Assembly (NCBI GenBank): GCA_963978895.1
Contig: OZ022244.1
Coordinates: 26,431,692-26,495,691 of the forward strand
Origin: Erpobdella octoculata
Taxonomy: Eukaryota; Annelida; Clitellata; Hirudinida; Erpobdellidae
Direction: 5' to 3'
DNA length: 64,000 nt
In this document: positions 36,770 through 47,645 of the stretch, piece by piece
Numbering within the stretch: the stretch's first letter is position 1
Layout: each line of letters opens with the position of its first letter
Notes under the pieces: model-generated
Database searches by the model: none
What the model saw: the letters and a program-made list of their open reading frames with translations, nothing else
What the model was told of the DNA's origin: nothing
Program-made: the position numbers and the translations under genes

Positions 36770-37349
36770 TTATCCATATTATATTAATATTTTATACATA
36801 TTATATTTATATTTTATACATATTATATTTATATTTGTATTTTATTTCTCTTTATTTTCTAAATGTTTACTTTTGTCTTTTCATGGTGCCATCTTGCTTG
36901 CTTGCTTGCTTGTGTGTTTCGGTTAGTCTTAATGAATTCCACAATTTTGTGACCATAACATGCATTTGTCTCTATAATTTCACAATTTGGTTCAACAAAT
37001 TGAGAAATTAAAAAAAAATTGTAAGTAATTTAATTTTTAAAAGATCTAGTCATGTCGGTCAATATATACAATATATATATATACATGCATGCATGCATTG
37101 GTGTAACTTGACAGGTTAATTGCTTTTTCGTAATTCTCAAAAATAACTGTTTTTTTAAAGTAATTGCTCTTTCTTTGTAGAGCCTTCAAGTTTTTTTTAT
37201 GACTCATAAAGTAAAAAGGCAATTTTCTGCTGATAGAAATAATATAAACTGGCTCTGTTTTAGATTTCCCTGCATAATATTTATTTATTTTTATCTTGGA
37301 GCGTCTGTCTGCCTGTTTGTCTACTCCCAGGAAGAAAATCAAGTATCGC

Positions 37350-37386
<37 letters not shown>

Positions 37387-37617
37387 TTCCTGTTTCTAAA
37401 AATAAACAGAACACTTCAGTTGCCGGCATTTTATGTTCCGATTCTAAATTCTATTCTAGATTTTAACTGTCTGGTGAGGTTCCACGCAGACTGGCGATCA
37501 TTGATCTAGCACCGTTCTAAAATTTGATTAGAAAAAGAATTTATACACAAGAGTTACCTGTTTGCCACTTAAATAAAAGTTTTTATGTTTATTTATTTAT
37601 AATTATTTTTTGTTCAG
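36770..37617 (+). other. rest of CDKL2-like intron 4
   Basis: A/T-rich array remnant to 36,845, a (CTTG)n run near 36,892-36,911, a short (TA)n at 37,358-37,381, then no feature until exon 5. Confidence 0.5.
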
Positions 37618-37730
37618 GGGGTCTCTGCCGTCGCCACGAAGACAAGCTGTACAACAACTCCTCGTTCAGGTTTGAGATCTCCCAGATAGAAGTGACCGAG
37701 CCACTCAAGTGCAGGCTCAGGGGGTGTATG
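37618..37730 (+). CDS. CDKL2: CDKL2-like kinase, exon 5
   Basis: Reads GGLCRRHEDKLYNNSSF and on to EVTEPLKCRLRGCM, aligning with the region of CDKL2 that reads GNLIPRHQ... and ...EPLERR. The acceptor is TTGTTCAG, the donor ATG|GTACGG, phase 0. About 13 residues of the family between this point and the next exon's MCLELDP are not encoded in either exon. Confidence 0.8.
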
Positions 37731-38002
37731 GTACGGGATTTCCAGTTTGTTTCCGTACGGGCTCGGTTTTGTTTGCTTATTATTTAGAAGTAATGAATGC
37801 ATTTATTTAATTATTCTTTAAAGTTCATAATCCATTATGTTATAATAATATAATACCAATGTCATGTTCGTGAGATGGTTTTTATTAACGTTGTGCAGAT
37901 TTCAAACCGAGAATATTCTTTTAAACACCTTTTACAATCCAGCTGAGAAAATGTTGAATTTGTTGCTCCATTCAAGTCCTATAATGATTATTATGTGATT
38001 TT

Positions 38003-39266
38003 TAAGCATCTGCGTCCCGATATCGTTATCTCGAATTCAATCGAGATTTCAAAACGATACGGGAGATCCCGTATCGCCATTGAAACGATACAGCCTGCGG
38101 AAGAAGTCTCGTATCGATATAATTTGCGATTCTTAAAATTTCATTCCCGATAAAAATCCTGAAAAAATATCGAAAGTCATACATATTTAATTAACGATTG
38201 TCACAACTGTGAATATTTGCAATTGATTCATCAACATTGATTAATTAATCTACCTATTGACAGAAGTTTATAACTATTATGTATTATCATCCCCACTTTA
38301 AATTCGGTTTTCCAGACAGCCTGTAGCCCCATTATTTACTATTTTTAGTCTGGGAATCGGCAGCAAAAAAGCCACGCTCCTATTAGGCTGCTAGTCGAGC
38401 TCTGCATACTACTGATACTACAAGCCCTACAAGGCAATCGTACTCGCTGACATCGATTATTATTATTAATGAGAATAATGAGTAATGTAATAGTAATGAT
38501 CATTCTATGTTTATGTTTTGGTTTAGTCTGTTTCATAAACTTATTTTTTCAAATTTGTTACATAGAATTGGAATGATTATTTTAGTGTTTCGATATCCGT
38601 AATTGACCGTAATAGTAGCTCATCTAAGATATATCTTTATAATCTCGATGATATTCTTGGTTGAGTGAGTATGTGTGTGCCACCTGTAGTGTGCACGACA
38701 GTGCCGTAGCCCGTATCGTCTGCAGCTGGAATTCGAAACTTTCTCAGCTTCTTTCTTGCTGTTGCTAACCGCATTCGCCATCGCCTATAAATAAACACGC
38801 TGGGTTTTTTCACTTTTTTAATTCTTGCATAGAAGCACTTTCTCGTGTTTGTCATCATTATCATGCCGCGTCACTAAATAAAGTAAATAAATACTTTCTA
38901 TCGGCGGTAGCGTTTTATTTAGAGTCTAAATTTAGACAAATAGATGTACCGAAACTAAACAAATGAAACTTATTTCAAGTTGTAAAAAAAAATTAAATTT
39001 TGTAAATTTTGAAATTTTTTAATATTTATATTTTTTTTTTCAATGAATTTCTTTAATGTAGTTATTAATATTGTCTGTCGCGTATAGTTCATCATTCTAT
39101 GTTATCTCTAGGCAAAATTTCCGCTTCAGTCGAGATCCCGAAATCGTATCGTATCGATATCGTATCGTTATTGTTCGAAGCGTCTCGTATCGTATCGTTT
39201 AATTCGAGGCAAATTTCAGAAATCGTATCGTATCGTTCCAAAAAAATAACGGGACGCAGAAGCTTA
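38003..39266. mobile_element. hAT MITE in intron 5
   Basis: Terminal inverted repeats TAAGCATCTGCGTCCCG and (reversed) TAAGCTTCTGCGTCCCG, with a perfect 8-bp target duplication GTGATTTT at 37,995-38,002 and 39,267-39,274. Subterminal regions carry ATCGTATCGTATCGATATCG-like repeats in both directions. No gene. The 8-bp duplication points to hAT. Confidence 0.9.
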
Positions 39267-39479
39267 GTGATTTTGTGACATGTTGAATGTTTAGGACGTT
39301 GTTTTTGGTATTAATAAAATTAAATGATGTCAAAATGTTTCATTTAAAAAAAAACTATTATTTAATAATGATAATAATATAAGTAATATTGATCATAAAT
39401 GTAATAATACAAATATATTGGCTCTGAAGTTTCGTCCGAAATGTAGATTCACTTTAAATAAACTTTTCGTAAATATAAA

Positions 39480-39654
39480 TAATAATAAATTATGATAATG
39501 ATGATAATTACTTTACCAGATGTGCTTGGAGCTGGATCCCCATTAATATTAATGATTTAATAGTAATAGTAATATTGATCGTAAATGTAATATTATAAAT
39601 AATAATAAATTATGATAATTACTTCACCAGATGTGCTTGGAATTGGATCCCCAG
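39480..39654 (+). repeat. tandem duplication spanning the exon-6 splice acceptor
   Basis: About 110 bp apart, two copies of ATAATTACTT(Y)ACCAG followed by ATGTGCTTGGA(R)(Y)TGGATCCCC, at 39,506-39,541 and 39,617-39,653. Only the second copy continues as kinase exon; the first would run into a stop. Confidence 0.85.
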
Positions 39655-39768
39655 GACAGACCGACTTGTTCTTCTCTCTTCCAGCATACCCTCTTCACTT
39701 GCGACTGTTTCTCCTCGTGGTTCCCCGAAGAACTCGCAGTTATGATCAGGAAAGATGAAGAAGGAGAT
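39631..39768 (+). CDS. CDKL2: CDKL2-like kinase, exon 6
   Basis: MCLELDPQDRPTCSSLFQH includes the conserved Arg near the end of the kinase domain, followed by FSSWFPEELAVMIRKDEEGD. The domain ends about residue 300. Acceptor CTTCACCAG, donor GAT|GTGAGT, phase 0. Confidence 0.88.
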
Positions 39769-40572
39769 GTGAGTAGTTGTTGTCGTTGTTGTTTGCCTGT
39801 TTGCACGAGTAAGAAGTTGTCGTTTTTTCAGTTGTTATCTTCGTACGGAAGCTATCAAATAGTTTTTATCAGGAAACAGTATTTTTGGAACTGTTGTGCT
39901 GTCAGCTTTGGCAGTGATGATGATGATGGTGATAGTCATTTTTATGGCATAAAAGGCGCGTTTAAACGGGCAAAGATTCGCTGGTGCCAAATTAAAATGC
40001 AGCTTCATCTTTGCAACAGTTATGGTTTACACGGGACAATTGCTTTGGCATTTTTTGGGGCTGTTTCTGACAATATTCGTTGCGTAGGTATGTTTTACCA
40101 TTTTCATTCTAACTTATCGTGCAAAAAATTTATAAAAATGTTTTTGTAATAAATTATAATAATTTATAATCAATTTTAATTATAAAAAGTTACTTTAGTT
40201 GTTAAGGTTATTTTGTGGAAAATGTCAAGGAGTGCCCAAGTTATATTACTAATAATAATTATTATAAAATTAAAATACAATTTTAATAAAAAAAATAAAA
40301 TTGTTAATAGTTTTTTATGTTTTTAATAACTAAAATATTGCTTATTTAATGAGTAATGTGGTTACGGGCATGAATACATTATTCACTGGCGCATCGAAAT
40401 TTGAAAGACAACCAACATTAAAAACTCTTGGCTGCCATGATGTCAGTTTTTTCTAACGTCACGCTACTTTGGCATTTTAGCGAAACTTTGCCCGTATAAA
40501 TGCTCTTTAACTGATTGCGTCACTTATTCAGGCGCTGAATTTTGTTGTTACAATAATATTATTAAGCATTAA

Positions 40573-42067
40573 CCCGTTTAGGTCCAAAACTTTATTAATT
40601 AGATTTCTATTATTTTTTTTTGTTATTTCTAAGTTACTTGCTTATGTTTTAACAGATTTATTTTTAATTATTTTTTATTTGAAAGAAAACTTTGAAAATT
40701 CTCTATGCTCGTTTTTCGAACGGTGGTCGTATAGACTACTGAAAACGACAAAATGTTTAAAAGTCAATTTTTTTTGTTCTCAACGCAATCAATTATAATA
40801 TAAATTTTAGGCTATAAACAGAAAAGCTAAAAACACATTTCTGACTTTATTAGTAACACAGTTCAATAAAATCCAAAAATTTAACATTCAATATATCAGT
40901 CAAGCAGTTCATGATAGTCGTTTCAGAACCGGAGTGTGCAGAAAGCACCAAAACAATTCCGATGAAGTCGTTTGCCACACTTGGCCCACATGTACAGTGT
41001 TTTGCCACAATTTTCCAGCTTGTAGCGACCTACTGTTTTCACCTTTTCCAGTTCGTGACCATGGCCAGTTGCTGAATCTTTCCTATCGTTTTGTTTTTTC
41101 AACAGTGCATGAATTCATTTCATCGGTATAAAATAAGCTAAACAGCCTATATGGGGGTTTGCAAGCAAAGCACCATTGTGGTGTTTCAAACTCGTTATAT
41201 ATAGACTGTTTTAAAAGTGGCCATTCAAATGACTCTTTTTGGTCCAAGTGCATTTCAATCGTTTTTAGCGTTTTGGTTGCCGCAGCATTGAACTGGCCGT
41301 ATTTGCGACCTAAATTTCTTCACCCAAAGAACCGACACAGTCTAATCCCATCCCATCATTAGTATAATCAACTTCTACGTTCCCGGATATATTACAAAGA
41401 ATAACATTTCTTCTTCATTTGCTTATTCATCAGTCACGTGTTATGATGCGCCGGGCGGAAGAATGACAAGTATGTCAACCTCAATGCTATCATCATCATC
41501 AAGAATTAGTTACATAGCTTCTTTCAACGTGAAAAAACGTTCTGTTTGACGCCTTTCATTTTTAAACTTTACAAACATTTCATTCAAAGAATGAAATTAG
41601 CAAAAAACACTATCACCAAGTTAACCACTGCACAACTATAAGCTGAATAAACTAGTTTCGACTCGTTCGCATAAAGTACTCTATACGCCCAACGATCGTA
41701 GAACGAGCATGACTCATACATGTTCAGATTGTGGGTTAGTGTAAACACAATAAAATTTAATTAACGTTGCTGTTTACTTTTGAGTACATCCTCTTTCGAT
41801 ATTTCAAACTTTTGTTATGATAACTCTCATGAAATTAGCATAATAAATTTTTAAATTAATATCGGTCGAAAACCTTGAAAATGCTCATATTCTAACCCAG
41901 ATTAAACTACTTAATACGAATAAAAAAATTATTTAAAAAATTTTATACAGTATATTGAAGCTTTCTTAACATAAAACAAAACTTTTCACAGGAAAAAAAT
42001 TACAGCTGAATTTTATGCAACGCCAAATATAAGTGTGTTCGTAAAACGTACGATGGTCTAAAACGGG
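40573..42067. mobile_element. piggyBac-type element, decayed
   Basis: TTAA at 40,569-40,572 and 42,068-42,071 flanks CCCGTTTAGGTCC on the left and (reversed) CCCGTTTTAGACC on the right. A TTAA target and CCC-starting ends are the piggyBac signature. On the minus strand around 40,940-41,050 a Cys-rich frame (CGKTLYMWAKCGKRLH, then CFGAFC) could be the C-terminal zinc-binding end of a piggyBac transposase. The rest is broken by stops. Confidence 0.75.
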
Positions 42068-42139
42068 TTAAAATTCAACAAAATAAATTGTTTCGCATCG
42101 TAACGCAACTGTCACCTAGCATTATTGTCGTCGTTCCAG

Positions 42140-42847
42140 AAACTCCAGCTAGCCAGACCTCTCTGTCTCCTTCCCGACCTCAGTAAATGTCTCGAACTTT
42201 CCAAGCCCGACGAATCCGTTCTCTTCCACCACAACGGTTCAACCGTCTCGTTGGATGCAAGTTTTGAGAAGAGTTTCCCAAATCTCAACCTGAGCAACAT
42301 CTGTACCACCACAGCTGCCAGTGCGAGCAACATAAACAACAGTGTCAACAACAACAACCAGAGTAGCTCGAACCTCGGCAACGCCAGCATCTACAAATCT
42401 ACAAACGGCAATCTCAATGCGAAGGAATCGATCAAAGGTTTCGCGTTCACGAACTCCAGAGGCAAGTTCAGTCCGCTGAACCCGAAACACTCCGGTCTGA
42501 ACAACGTCAGCGCCAATAAAAGCGGCTTCGATTACAGTCTGGAGAGCACCTGCGCCAGCATCGTGGAAGGAAGTCCGCAAGTCCCTGTCGCCAAAAAACT
42601 GGAAAAAAAGACGGTTAAAGCGAACGACGGAGCAATAAAAAATGGCACGTTCAAAAACGGTGTCAAATGCGCCGTTCAGTCGCCATCGTCGTCTTCTTCC
42701 TCCTCGTCTAATCCGTCGTCGGCCGAAGCTTCGACTTCTTCCGTTACGTCTTCGTCGGCGTCGTCTTGTTATGCAAAGAATGAAAACTCAGGTGGAATCA
42801 TGAAGTCTCTAAGCTGGCATGGCGATGACTCGCAGGATCACATAACG
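42140..42847 (+). CDS. CDKL2: CDKL2-like kinase, exon 7 (disordered tail)
   Basis: A 236-codon exon starting KLQLARPLCLLPDLSKC, with Asn-rich (SNINNSVNNNNQSSSN) and Ser-rich (SPSSSSSSSSNPSS) tracts, and ending DDSQDHIT. Low-complexity, probably unstructured, and unlike any catalytic domain. It is GC-richer than the introns around it. Acceptor CGTTCCAG, donor ACG|GTAAGT. Confidence 0.82.
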
Positions 42848-43221
42848 GTAAGTCAACTTTAACCACATACTTCTGTGTCAACATTAAAAATATGCTATTC
42901 AGAATAAATTATTATTATTTATTTATTTTTCTAGATTTATTATTTTGTATGAACACCTTAGATCTCGACATATATACATATGTGGTGCGCTGTGAGCCGG
43001 TTGTCGCTGTTCAGTCTCTATTACTTTTTTCGATAACATTTCGTTTTTAGTAAACATATCTGGTAAAAATTTATATGACTGAACTTGTCTCAATACAAGC
43101 TAACTATTGGTACAAAATTTATCTGATTTTGGTACCTGGTTTTGTCAAATACTGTTGAATAGTTTAGTGAGTTTAGTTCTGTTGTCGTTTGTTGCCACTC
43201 CTGTAAGTTGTACTACATACT

Positions 43222-43980
43222 GTGATGTCACGTAAAAGGCAAGAGGAGGTTCTGGACTTGTTAATGGAAGGTAAAACAATCGAAGCATTATCGGATAAGA
43301 TTAAAGAAAAGATACTTCCCAGTCTGGAACATGGCATTAAAGAAATGATGAAGAACTTAATGTTGGAGACAGTGACAAAACTGATAAAGGACGAAATTAA
43401 GCCGCTGGTTGATAAAATAAAGTCCATAACGGAGGAAAACAAAACTCTACAGATTCGAGTTGACAGACTGGAGATGCAATTGAGAAGCAACGATCTCGTC
43501 ATTCACGGAATCCCTGAATCGTCCTACGCTGAGGTGGCTTCGGGTGTGACTGCTGGAGAAGGTGATTCCTCTAAACATATGTCTCGGCAGGATACAATGA
43601 GTGCTGTCGTGGAGTGCTGCAGGACGAAGTTAGATCTCGACATATCTATGAAGGATATCACTGCCGGGTACAGAATACCTGGCATTAAAAACGCACCACG
43701 ACCGATAGTTATAACTCTCGCTTCAAAGACAGTCAGAGACCGAATTTACTCTTCAAGACGTCTACTTCACAAACAAGAAGATAAACATAAAATTTATATC
43801 AACGAACATTTAACTAAGAAGTGCTCAGAAATCTTTTCGAGAGGCAGGAGACTACTCAAAGAAAAGAAAATCTCCTCCATCTGGACATGGAATGGCGTTG
43901 TTTTTGCAAAAAGAGTTGAATCTGACAAGCCAATTAAAATCCTAAGTCTCGAGGAGGTTGAAAAGTTACAGACTTGTTAA
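43222..43980 (+). CDS. non-LTR ORF1 protein, intact
   Basis: Encodes 252 residues. A predicted coiled coil spans about residues 60-90 (LVDKIKSITEENKTLQ, VDRLEMQL), followed by SNDLVIHGIPE, an RRM-like start typical of ORF1 proteins, and KIYINEHLTKK near the C-terminus. It would bind the element RNA. The stop TAA at 43,978 is followed after one base by the ORF2 ATG. Confidence 0.88.
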   Translation: MMSRKRQEEVLDLLMEGKTIEALSDKIKEKILPSLEHGIKEMMKNLMLETVTKLIKDEIKPLVDKIKSITEENKTLQIRVDRLEMQLRSNDLVIHGIPESSYAEVASGVTAGEGDSSKHMSRQDTMSAVVECCRTKLDLDISMKDITAGYRIPGIKNAPRPIVITLASKTVRDRIYSSRRLLHKQEDKHKIYINEHLTKKCSEIFSRGRRLLKEKKISSIWTWNGVVFAKRVESDKPIKILSLEEVEKLQTC

Positions 43981-43981
43981 A

Positions 43982-46900
43982 ATGGCTTATGATACGACGA
44001 ACACTGAAGAAGAACGTTTAAGTTTACTGAAGTCTATAAGAAGCTGTTCTTTGTTTGATTATAACATTGATCCTGATGAAAATATCTTCCACCCAATCTA
44101 TGATAATAGAAATGTTTATGTTAGTTCTGATGAGTTAAACGAGTTAACCGGTCGATTAGCTTCTGATCATTTTTCATTTCTTCACGTCAATTGCAGAAGC
44201 TTAAAAAATAAATTGCATGACTTAGCAATATTACTTCACTGGAGTAGATCTAGGATTTTGGCGGTTACAGAGACCTGGCTGGATGACAATTCATCCTTGA
44301 GCGTGGAAATACCGGGCTTTGTTTTCGTATCCAGACATAGATCTATGAAAAAAGGTGGCGGAGTTGGTTTTTTTATTGACTCTGACTTAAAATATTCTGT
44401 TCTTGATGTTAGTTCCTGGAGTGTTGATATTACTTCATTTGAAATTCTCTTGATATCTGCGGAGTGTCGAGGAATTGGAAGTTTTACTGTTGGAGTAATC
44501 TATCGCCCACCGGATACCAATATACGTGTTTTTAATGCAGAGCTGAGTAACATCTTGGATTACGTTGACAAAAAAAATATGAAGATATTTCTACTGGGCG
44601 ACTTCAACATTGATTTTCTCGACAAAGAATGGAACTCACTCACAGCTGAGTTTTTTAATTTACTAGCTTCCCACTGCCTTCTTCCAGCCTTTACAACGCC
44701 AACTAGAAAATGCCCCTCAACCGCCACCGCAATTGATAATATATTTACTAATTATCCACTACAGAAGACTCTCGCCAGGATTGTGCTCGATGATGTCTCG
44801 GACCACTTCCCTATTTTTCTCTCTGCCACATTATCGACACCTGATTGCGTCGGAAAAAATCATGTCTTTTCCTTAAGAAGGAGTTTCGTTAATAAAGAAA
44901 TTTTTGAGCAAACGCTGCATGGAGCCGATTGGTCTAGGGTAATAGAGGTGGCCGAGTGTGGCGACGCGTCATCCGCCTATTCAATGTTTATCAATAGATA
45001 CCTTGAGATATATAATAATTCCTTTCCTCTGGTGAGCTGCAGCGGCAAATCTAACGGACCTAACAAGTTTGATAAAGAATGGATGACACCTGAACTTATG
45101 AAAAGCTGCAAGAAAAAAAATGCGCTTTACCGAGCATACACCAGGAATCCATCTCCGTCTAACAAACAGAAATTTACTACATTTAGAAACCTCTTCAAAT
45201 CAACTAAGGTAAAAACCATCAAACAATTCTACTCCGAAAAGTTTAAATTAAACAACAACAACATGAAAGGAACATGGAAGTTAATTGGGAACATTTTAAA
45301 TAAAAAGACCAACATGGAACAATGCAGGACTTTCTGTACGGATGACGGTAGTCTATTGACATCTTCCTCTGTTATTGCTGAGTCATTTAATAATTACTTT
45401 TCTAATATTGGCTCCAACCTCGCAAGAAAGATATCCCCACCGGATACAACGTTTGAAAAATATCTCGGCAATCCTGTGACTCACTCTTTTTTTTTTGCAC
45501 CCACTACGCCCGATGAGATTATCAAAATAGCTTCAGACTTAAAGATCTCTCACAGCTGCGGATCCGATGGAGTCGACCCATGTATCGCACGAAATTCAAT
45601 TACGGCGATCGCTAGTCCTCTGTCTGCCATAATAAATTGCTCAATAACTTCAGGAGTATTCCCCGCTCAACTAAAAACAGCCAAAGTCATTCCAATTTAC
45701 AAATCTGGGAAAAAAGAAAACTTTTCTAATTACCGGCCAATATCTGTCTTGTGCTATTTCTCAAAGTTTTTTGAAAGAGTGATGCACTCCAGACTTTATA
45801 ATTATCTTGATAAATTTTCCATTATTACACCAAATCAGTTTGGATTTAGAAAAAATCACTCAACTTATATGCCACTGGTCATGTTACATTCAAAGATTGC
45901 CGAGGCCATGGACCGTGGGAAATATGTAGTTGGCATCTTCCTGGACCTAGCTAAAGCCTTCGATACGGTTGATCACGGCATTCTGGTGGAAAAATTGAGG
46001 TACTATGGAATCCGGGGAACTCCACTATCATGGTTCAGTGACTATCTTAGCTGCAGATCACAATGCGTCCAGTACAGCAACTCAATCTCTTCGATGAAGC
46101 AGGTAACTTGTGGGGTGCCTCAAGGATCGGTGCTGGGACCGCTTCTATTCCTCATCTATATTAACGACCTATGCTCAGTTTCAGATCGCCTTGAATTTGT
46201 TTTGTTTGCGGACGATACTAACCTCTTTGCGACTGGCGATAACTTAGAAAATTTATATTACGATACCAACAGTGAATTACTTTCTGTTTCTAAATGGTTC
46301 TCTGCTAGTAGACTTTCCTTAAATGTTAGCAAAACGAATTACATTTTATTTCACCATATAAACAAAAATACTTTCTGTAATTGTCAGCTGAAGATTGATG
46401 ATATACCAATTTTGCGGGTTCCTTATTGCAAGTTCTTGGGCGTGTTGCTTGATGAACACCTTACATTAAAAACTCACATTGAACATGTTACATCTAAGGT
46501 TGCAAAAAATTGTGGAGTGCTATCTCGTATACATCAGTTTGTTGATGCCAATATTTCTATGATGTTATACTATGCACTTATATTTCCGTACTTATCATAC
46601 TGCAATATTGTCTGGGCCTCAAATTATTCAACTCGTTTAAAGCCTCTTCATATTTTGCAAAAGCGAATTATTCGAATTATTTTTCACATGCCTCCCACAT
46701 CGTCTTGTAAAATTCAAATGGCTAACAACAACATTCTTAATATTTATCAGATTAATTTCTTCCAAACTGGCATTTTCATGTATAAATATGATAATTTTAT
46801 ATTACCCTCATCATTCGATAACATGTTTGTAAAATTATCTGATGTTCATTCCTATGATCTGCGCCCCGGTCGCTGTTTTCGAACGGATTTTGCTCGGACA

Positions 46901-47035
46901 ACTCTTAAAACATTCTCTATTAAATGCTCTGGCCCTCGTATTTATTCAATCATTCCAATATCTATCTCCTCCTTGAAACGTATTTCGCTATTTAAGCAAG
47001 CTCTGAAATCTTACTTATTATTGTCTCACTCATAA
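43982..47035 (+). CDS. non-LTR ORF2: endonuclease and reverse transcriptase, intact
   Basis: About 1,017 codons starting MAYDTTNTEEERLS. Endonuclease motifs: LHVNCRSLKNK, TETWLDD, RGGG-like KKGGGVGFF, LLGDFNIDF and DVSDHFPI. Reverse transcriptase motifs: NYRPISVL, FLDLAKAFDTVDH, GVPQGSVLGPLLF and FADDTNLF near residue 742. C-terminal LSYCNIVWA is present. It nicks the target and copies RNA there. I chose ATG 43,982 over the upstream TTG because it is directly after the ORF1 stop. Confidence 0.95.
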   Translation: MAYDTTNTEEERLSLLKSIRSCSLFDYNIDPDENIFHPIYDNRNVYVSSDELNELTGRLASDHFSFLHVNCRSLKNKLHDLAILLHWSRSRILAVTETWLDDNSSLSVEIPGFVFVSRHRSMKKGGGVGFFIDSDLKYSVLDVSSWSVDITSFEILLISAECRGIGSFTVGVIYRPPDTNIRVFNAELSNILDYVDKKNMKIFLLGDFNIDFLDKEWNSLTAEFFNLLASHCLLPAFTTPTRKCPSTATAIDNIFTNYPLQKTLARIVLDDVSDHFPIFLSATLSTPDCVGKNHVFSLRRSFVNKEIFEQTLHGADWSRVIEVAECGDASSAYSMFINRYLEIYNNSFPLVSCSGKSNGPNKFDKEWMTPELMKSCKKKNALYRAYTRNPSPSNKQKFTTFRNLFKSTKVKTIKQFYSEKFKLNNNNMKGTWKLIGNILNKKTNMEQCRTFCTDDGSLLTSSSVIAESFNNYFSNIGSNLARKISPPDTTFEKYLGNPVTHSFFFAPTTPDEIIKIASDLKISHSCGSDGVDPCIARNSITAIASPLSAIINCSITSGVFPAQLKTAKVIPIYKSGKKENFSNYRPISVLCYFSKFFERVMHSRLYNYLDKFSIITPNQFGFRKNHSTYMPLVMLHSKIAEAMDRGKYVVGIFLDLAKAFDTVDHGILVEKLRYYGIRGTPLSWFSDYLSCRSQCVQYSNSISSMKQVTCGVPQGSVLGPLLFLIYINDLCSVSDRLEFVLFADDTNLFATGDNLENLYYDTNSELLSVSKWFSASRLSLNVSKTNYILFHHINKNTFCNCQLKIDDIPILRVPYCKFLGVLLDEHLTLKTHIEHVTSKVAKNCGVLSRIHQFVDANISMMLYYALIFPYLSYCNIVWASNYSTRLKPLHILQKRIIRIIFHMPPTSSCKIQMANNNILNIYQINFFQTGIFMYKYDNFILPSSFDNMFVKLSDVHSYDLRPGRCFRTDFARTTLKTFSIKCSGPRIYSIIPISISSLKRISLFKQALKSYLLLSHS

Positions 47036-47387
47036 CTACTCAATACCTATTACCTTAGCATACCAATTTCAGTCTCTTCCTTGATAAGTTTATTGAACTA
47101 CTATTTGAAATGTCTTAACTCAACCAGCTCATTTGGTTTTTTTTGTAAAGGTTGTCCATTAAGCGGGAAGGAATTCCCTTCGGACGAACCTTTTGGGCAC
47201 CTTATTTCTTTCTCAACCAATCGATTTTTTTTTCTTTTTCTGAAATTTTGGTTCTATATTTTTTCTTGTCGTTTTGGTTATTTTCTTTTGTTTACGTTTA
47301 ATACTTATGTTGGTGCTCAATAAATGAAATAAATAAATAAAGTTATATTTTTTTATTATTTCATTCTTTATTTTTTAATATTAATAG

Positions 47388-47640
47388 CACGGGGAGTTCA
47401 ACCAAAGTTCCCCCGGGCCCAGCGACGGGATGAGCATGGAGACGGACCGTCTATCGGCCAGAAGAGACAAGCAGAACGATCCGTTGGAACAGAAGGAGAT
47501 CTCGTCAGCAGCCACGACTCCGACGACCATGACAGGCGGAGCTTCGGCGAATCACATCGACTCCTTGTCCGACGATGCGGGCATGCTTACAAGAGCAATC
47601 CAAACCCAACAATTCTACGCTTCACATCATCTCCAAGGGT
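47388..47640 (+). CDS. CDKL2: CDKL2-like kinase, exon 8 (tail)
   Basis: After TTAATAG the frame reads HGEFNQSSPGPSDGMSMETD and continues to TRAIQTQQFYASHHLQ. Polar, unstructured composition, GC-richer than the surroundings. The 3' edge is unsure: a donor at CAAGG|GTGTTC (about 47,640) would end it; otherwise the frame runs to the TAG at 47,709. I did not find the final exon with the stop codon. Confidence 0.65.
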
Positions 47641-47645
47641 GTTCC

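Larger units (their letters stand above)
32640..36770 (+). mobile_element. non-LTR retrotransposon (CR1/L2/Jockey type), broken by a SINE
   Basis: ORF1, an apurinic-type endonuclease and a reverse transcriptase in the usual order, ending in CCAATAAATAAATAAATA at 36,748-36,768, a tail type common in CR1/L2/Jockey elements. It lies in intron 4 of the kinase gene in the same direction. A 220-bp tRNA-derived SINE splits ORF2. The 5' edge is uncertain, between 32,410 and 32,686. Confidence 0.88.
42985..47340 (+). mobile_element. intact two-ORF non-LTR retrotransposon (CR1/L2/Jockey type)
   Basis: ORF1 and ORF2 are both open and end in a TCAATAAATGAAATAAATAA tail at 47,319-47,340. The element lies in intron 7 of the kinase gene in the same direction. 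The 5' edge is not clear. It is a different family from the element at 32,640, as the ORFs diverge strongly. Confidence 0.9.

Noticed and set aside
40934..41362. Plus-strand frames of 65-67 codons in the piggyBac-type element
   Set aside because: No motifs, and the opposite strand gives a better fit to a transposase end.
42239..42580. Minus-strand frame of 113 codons
   Set aside because: Shadow of kinase exon 7.
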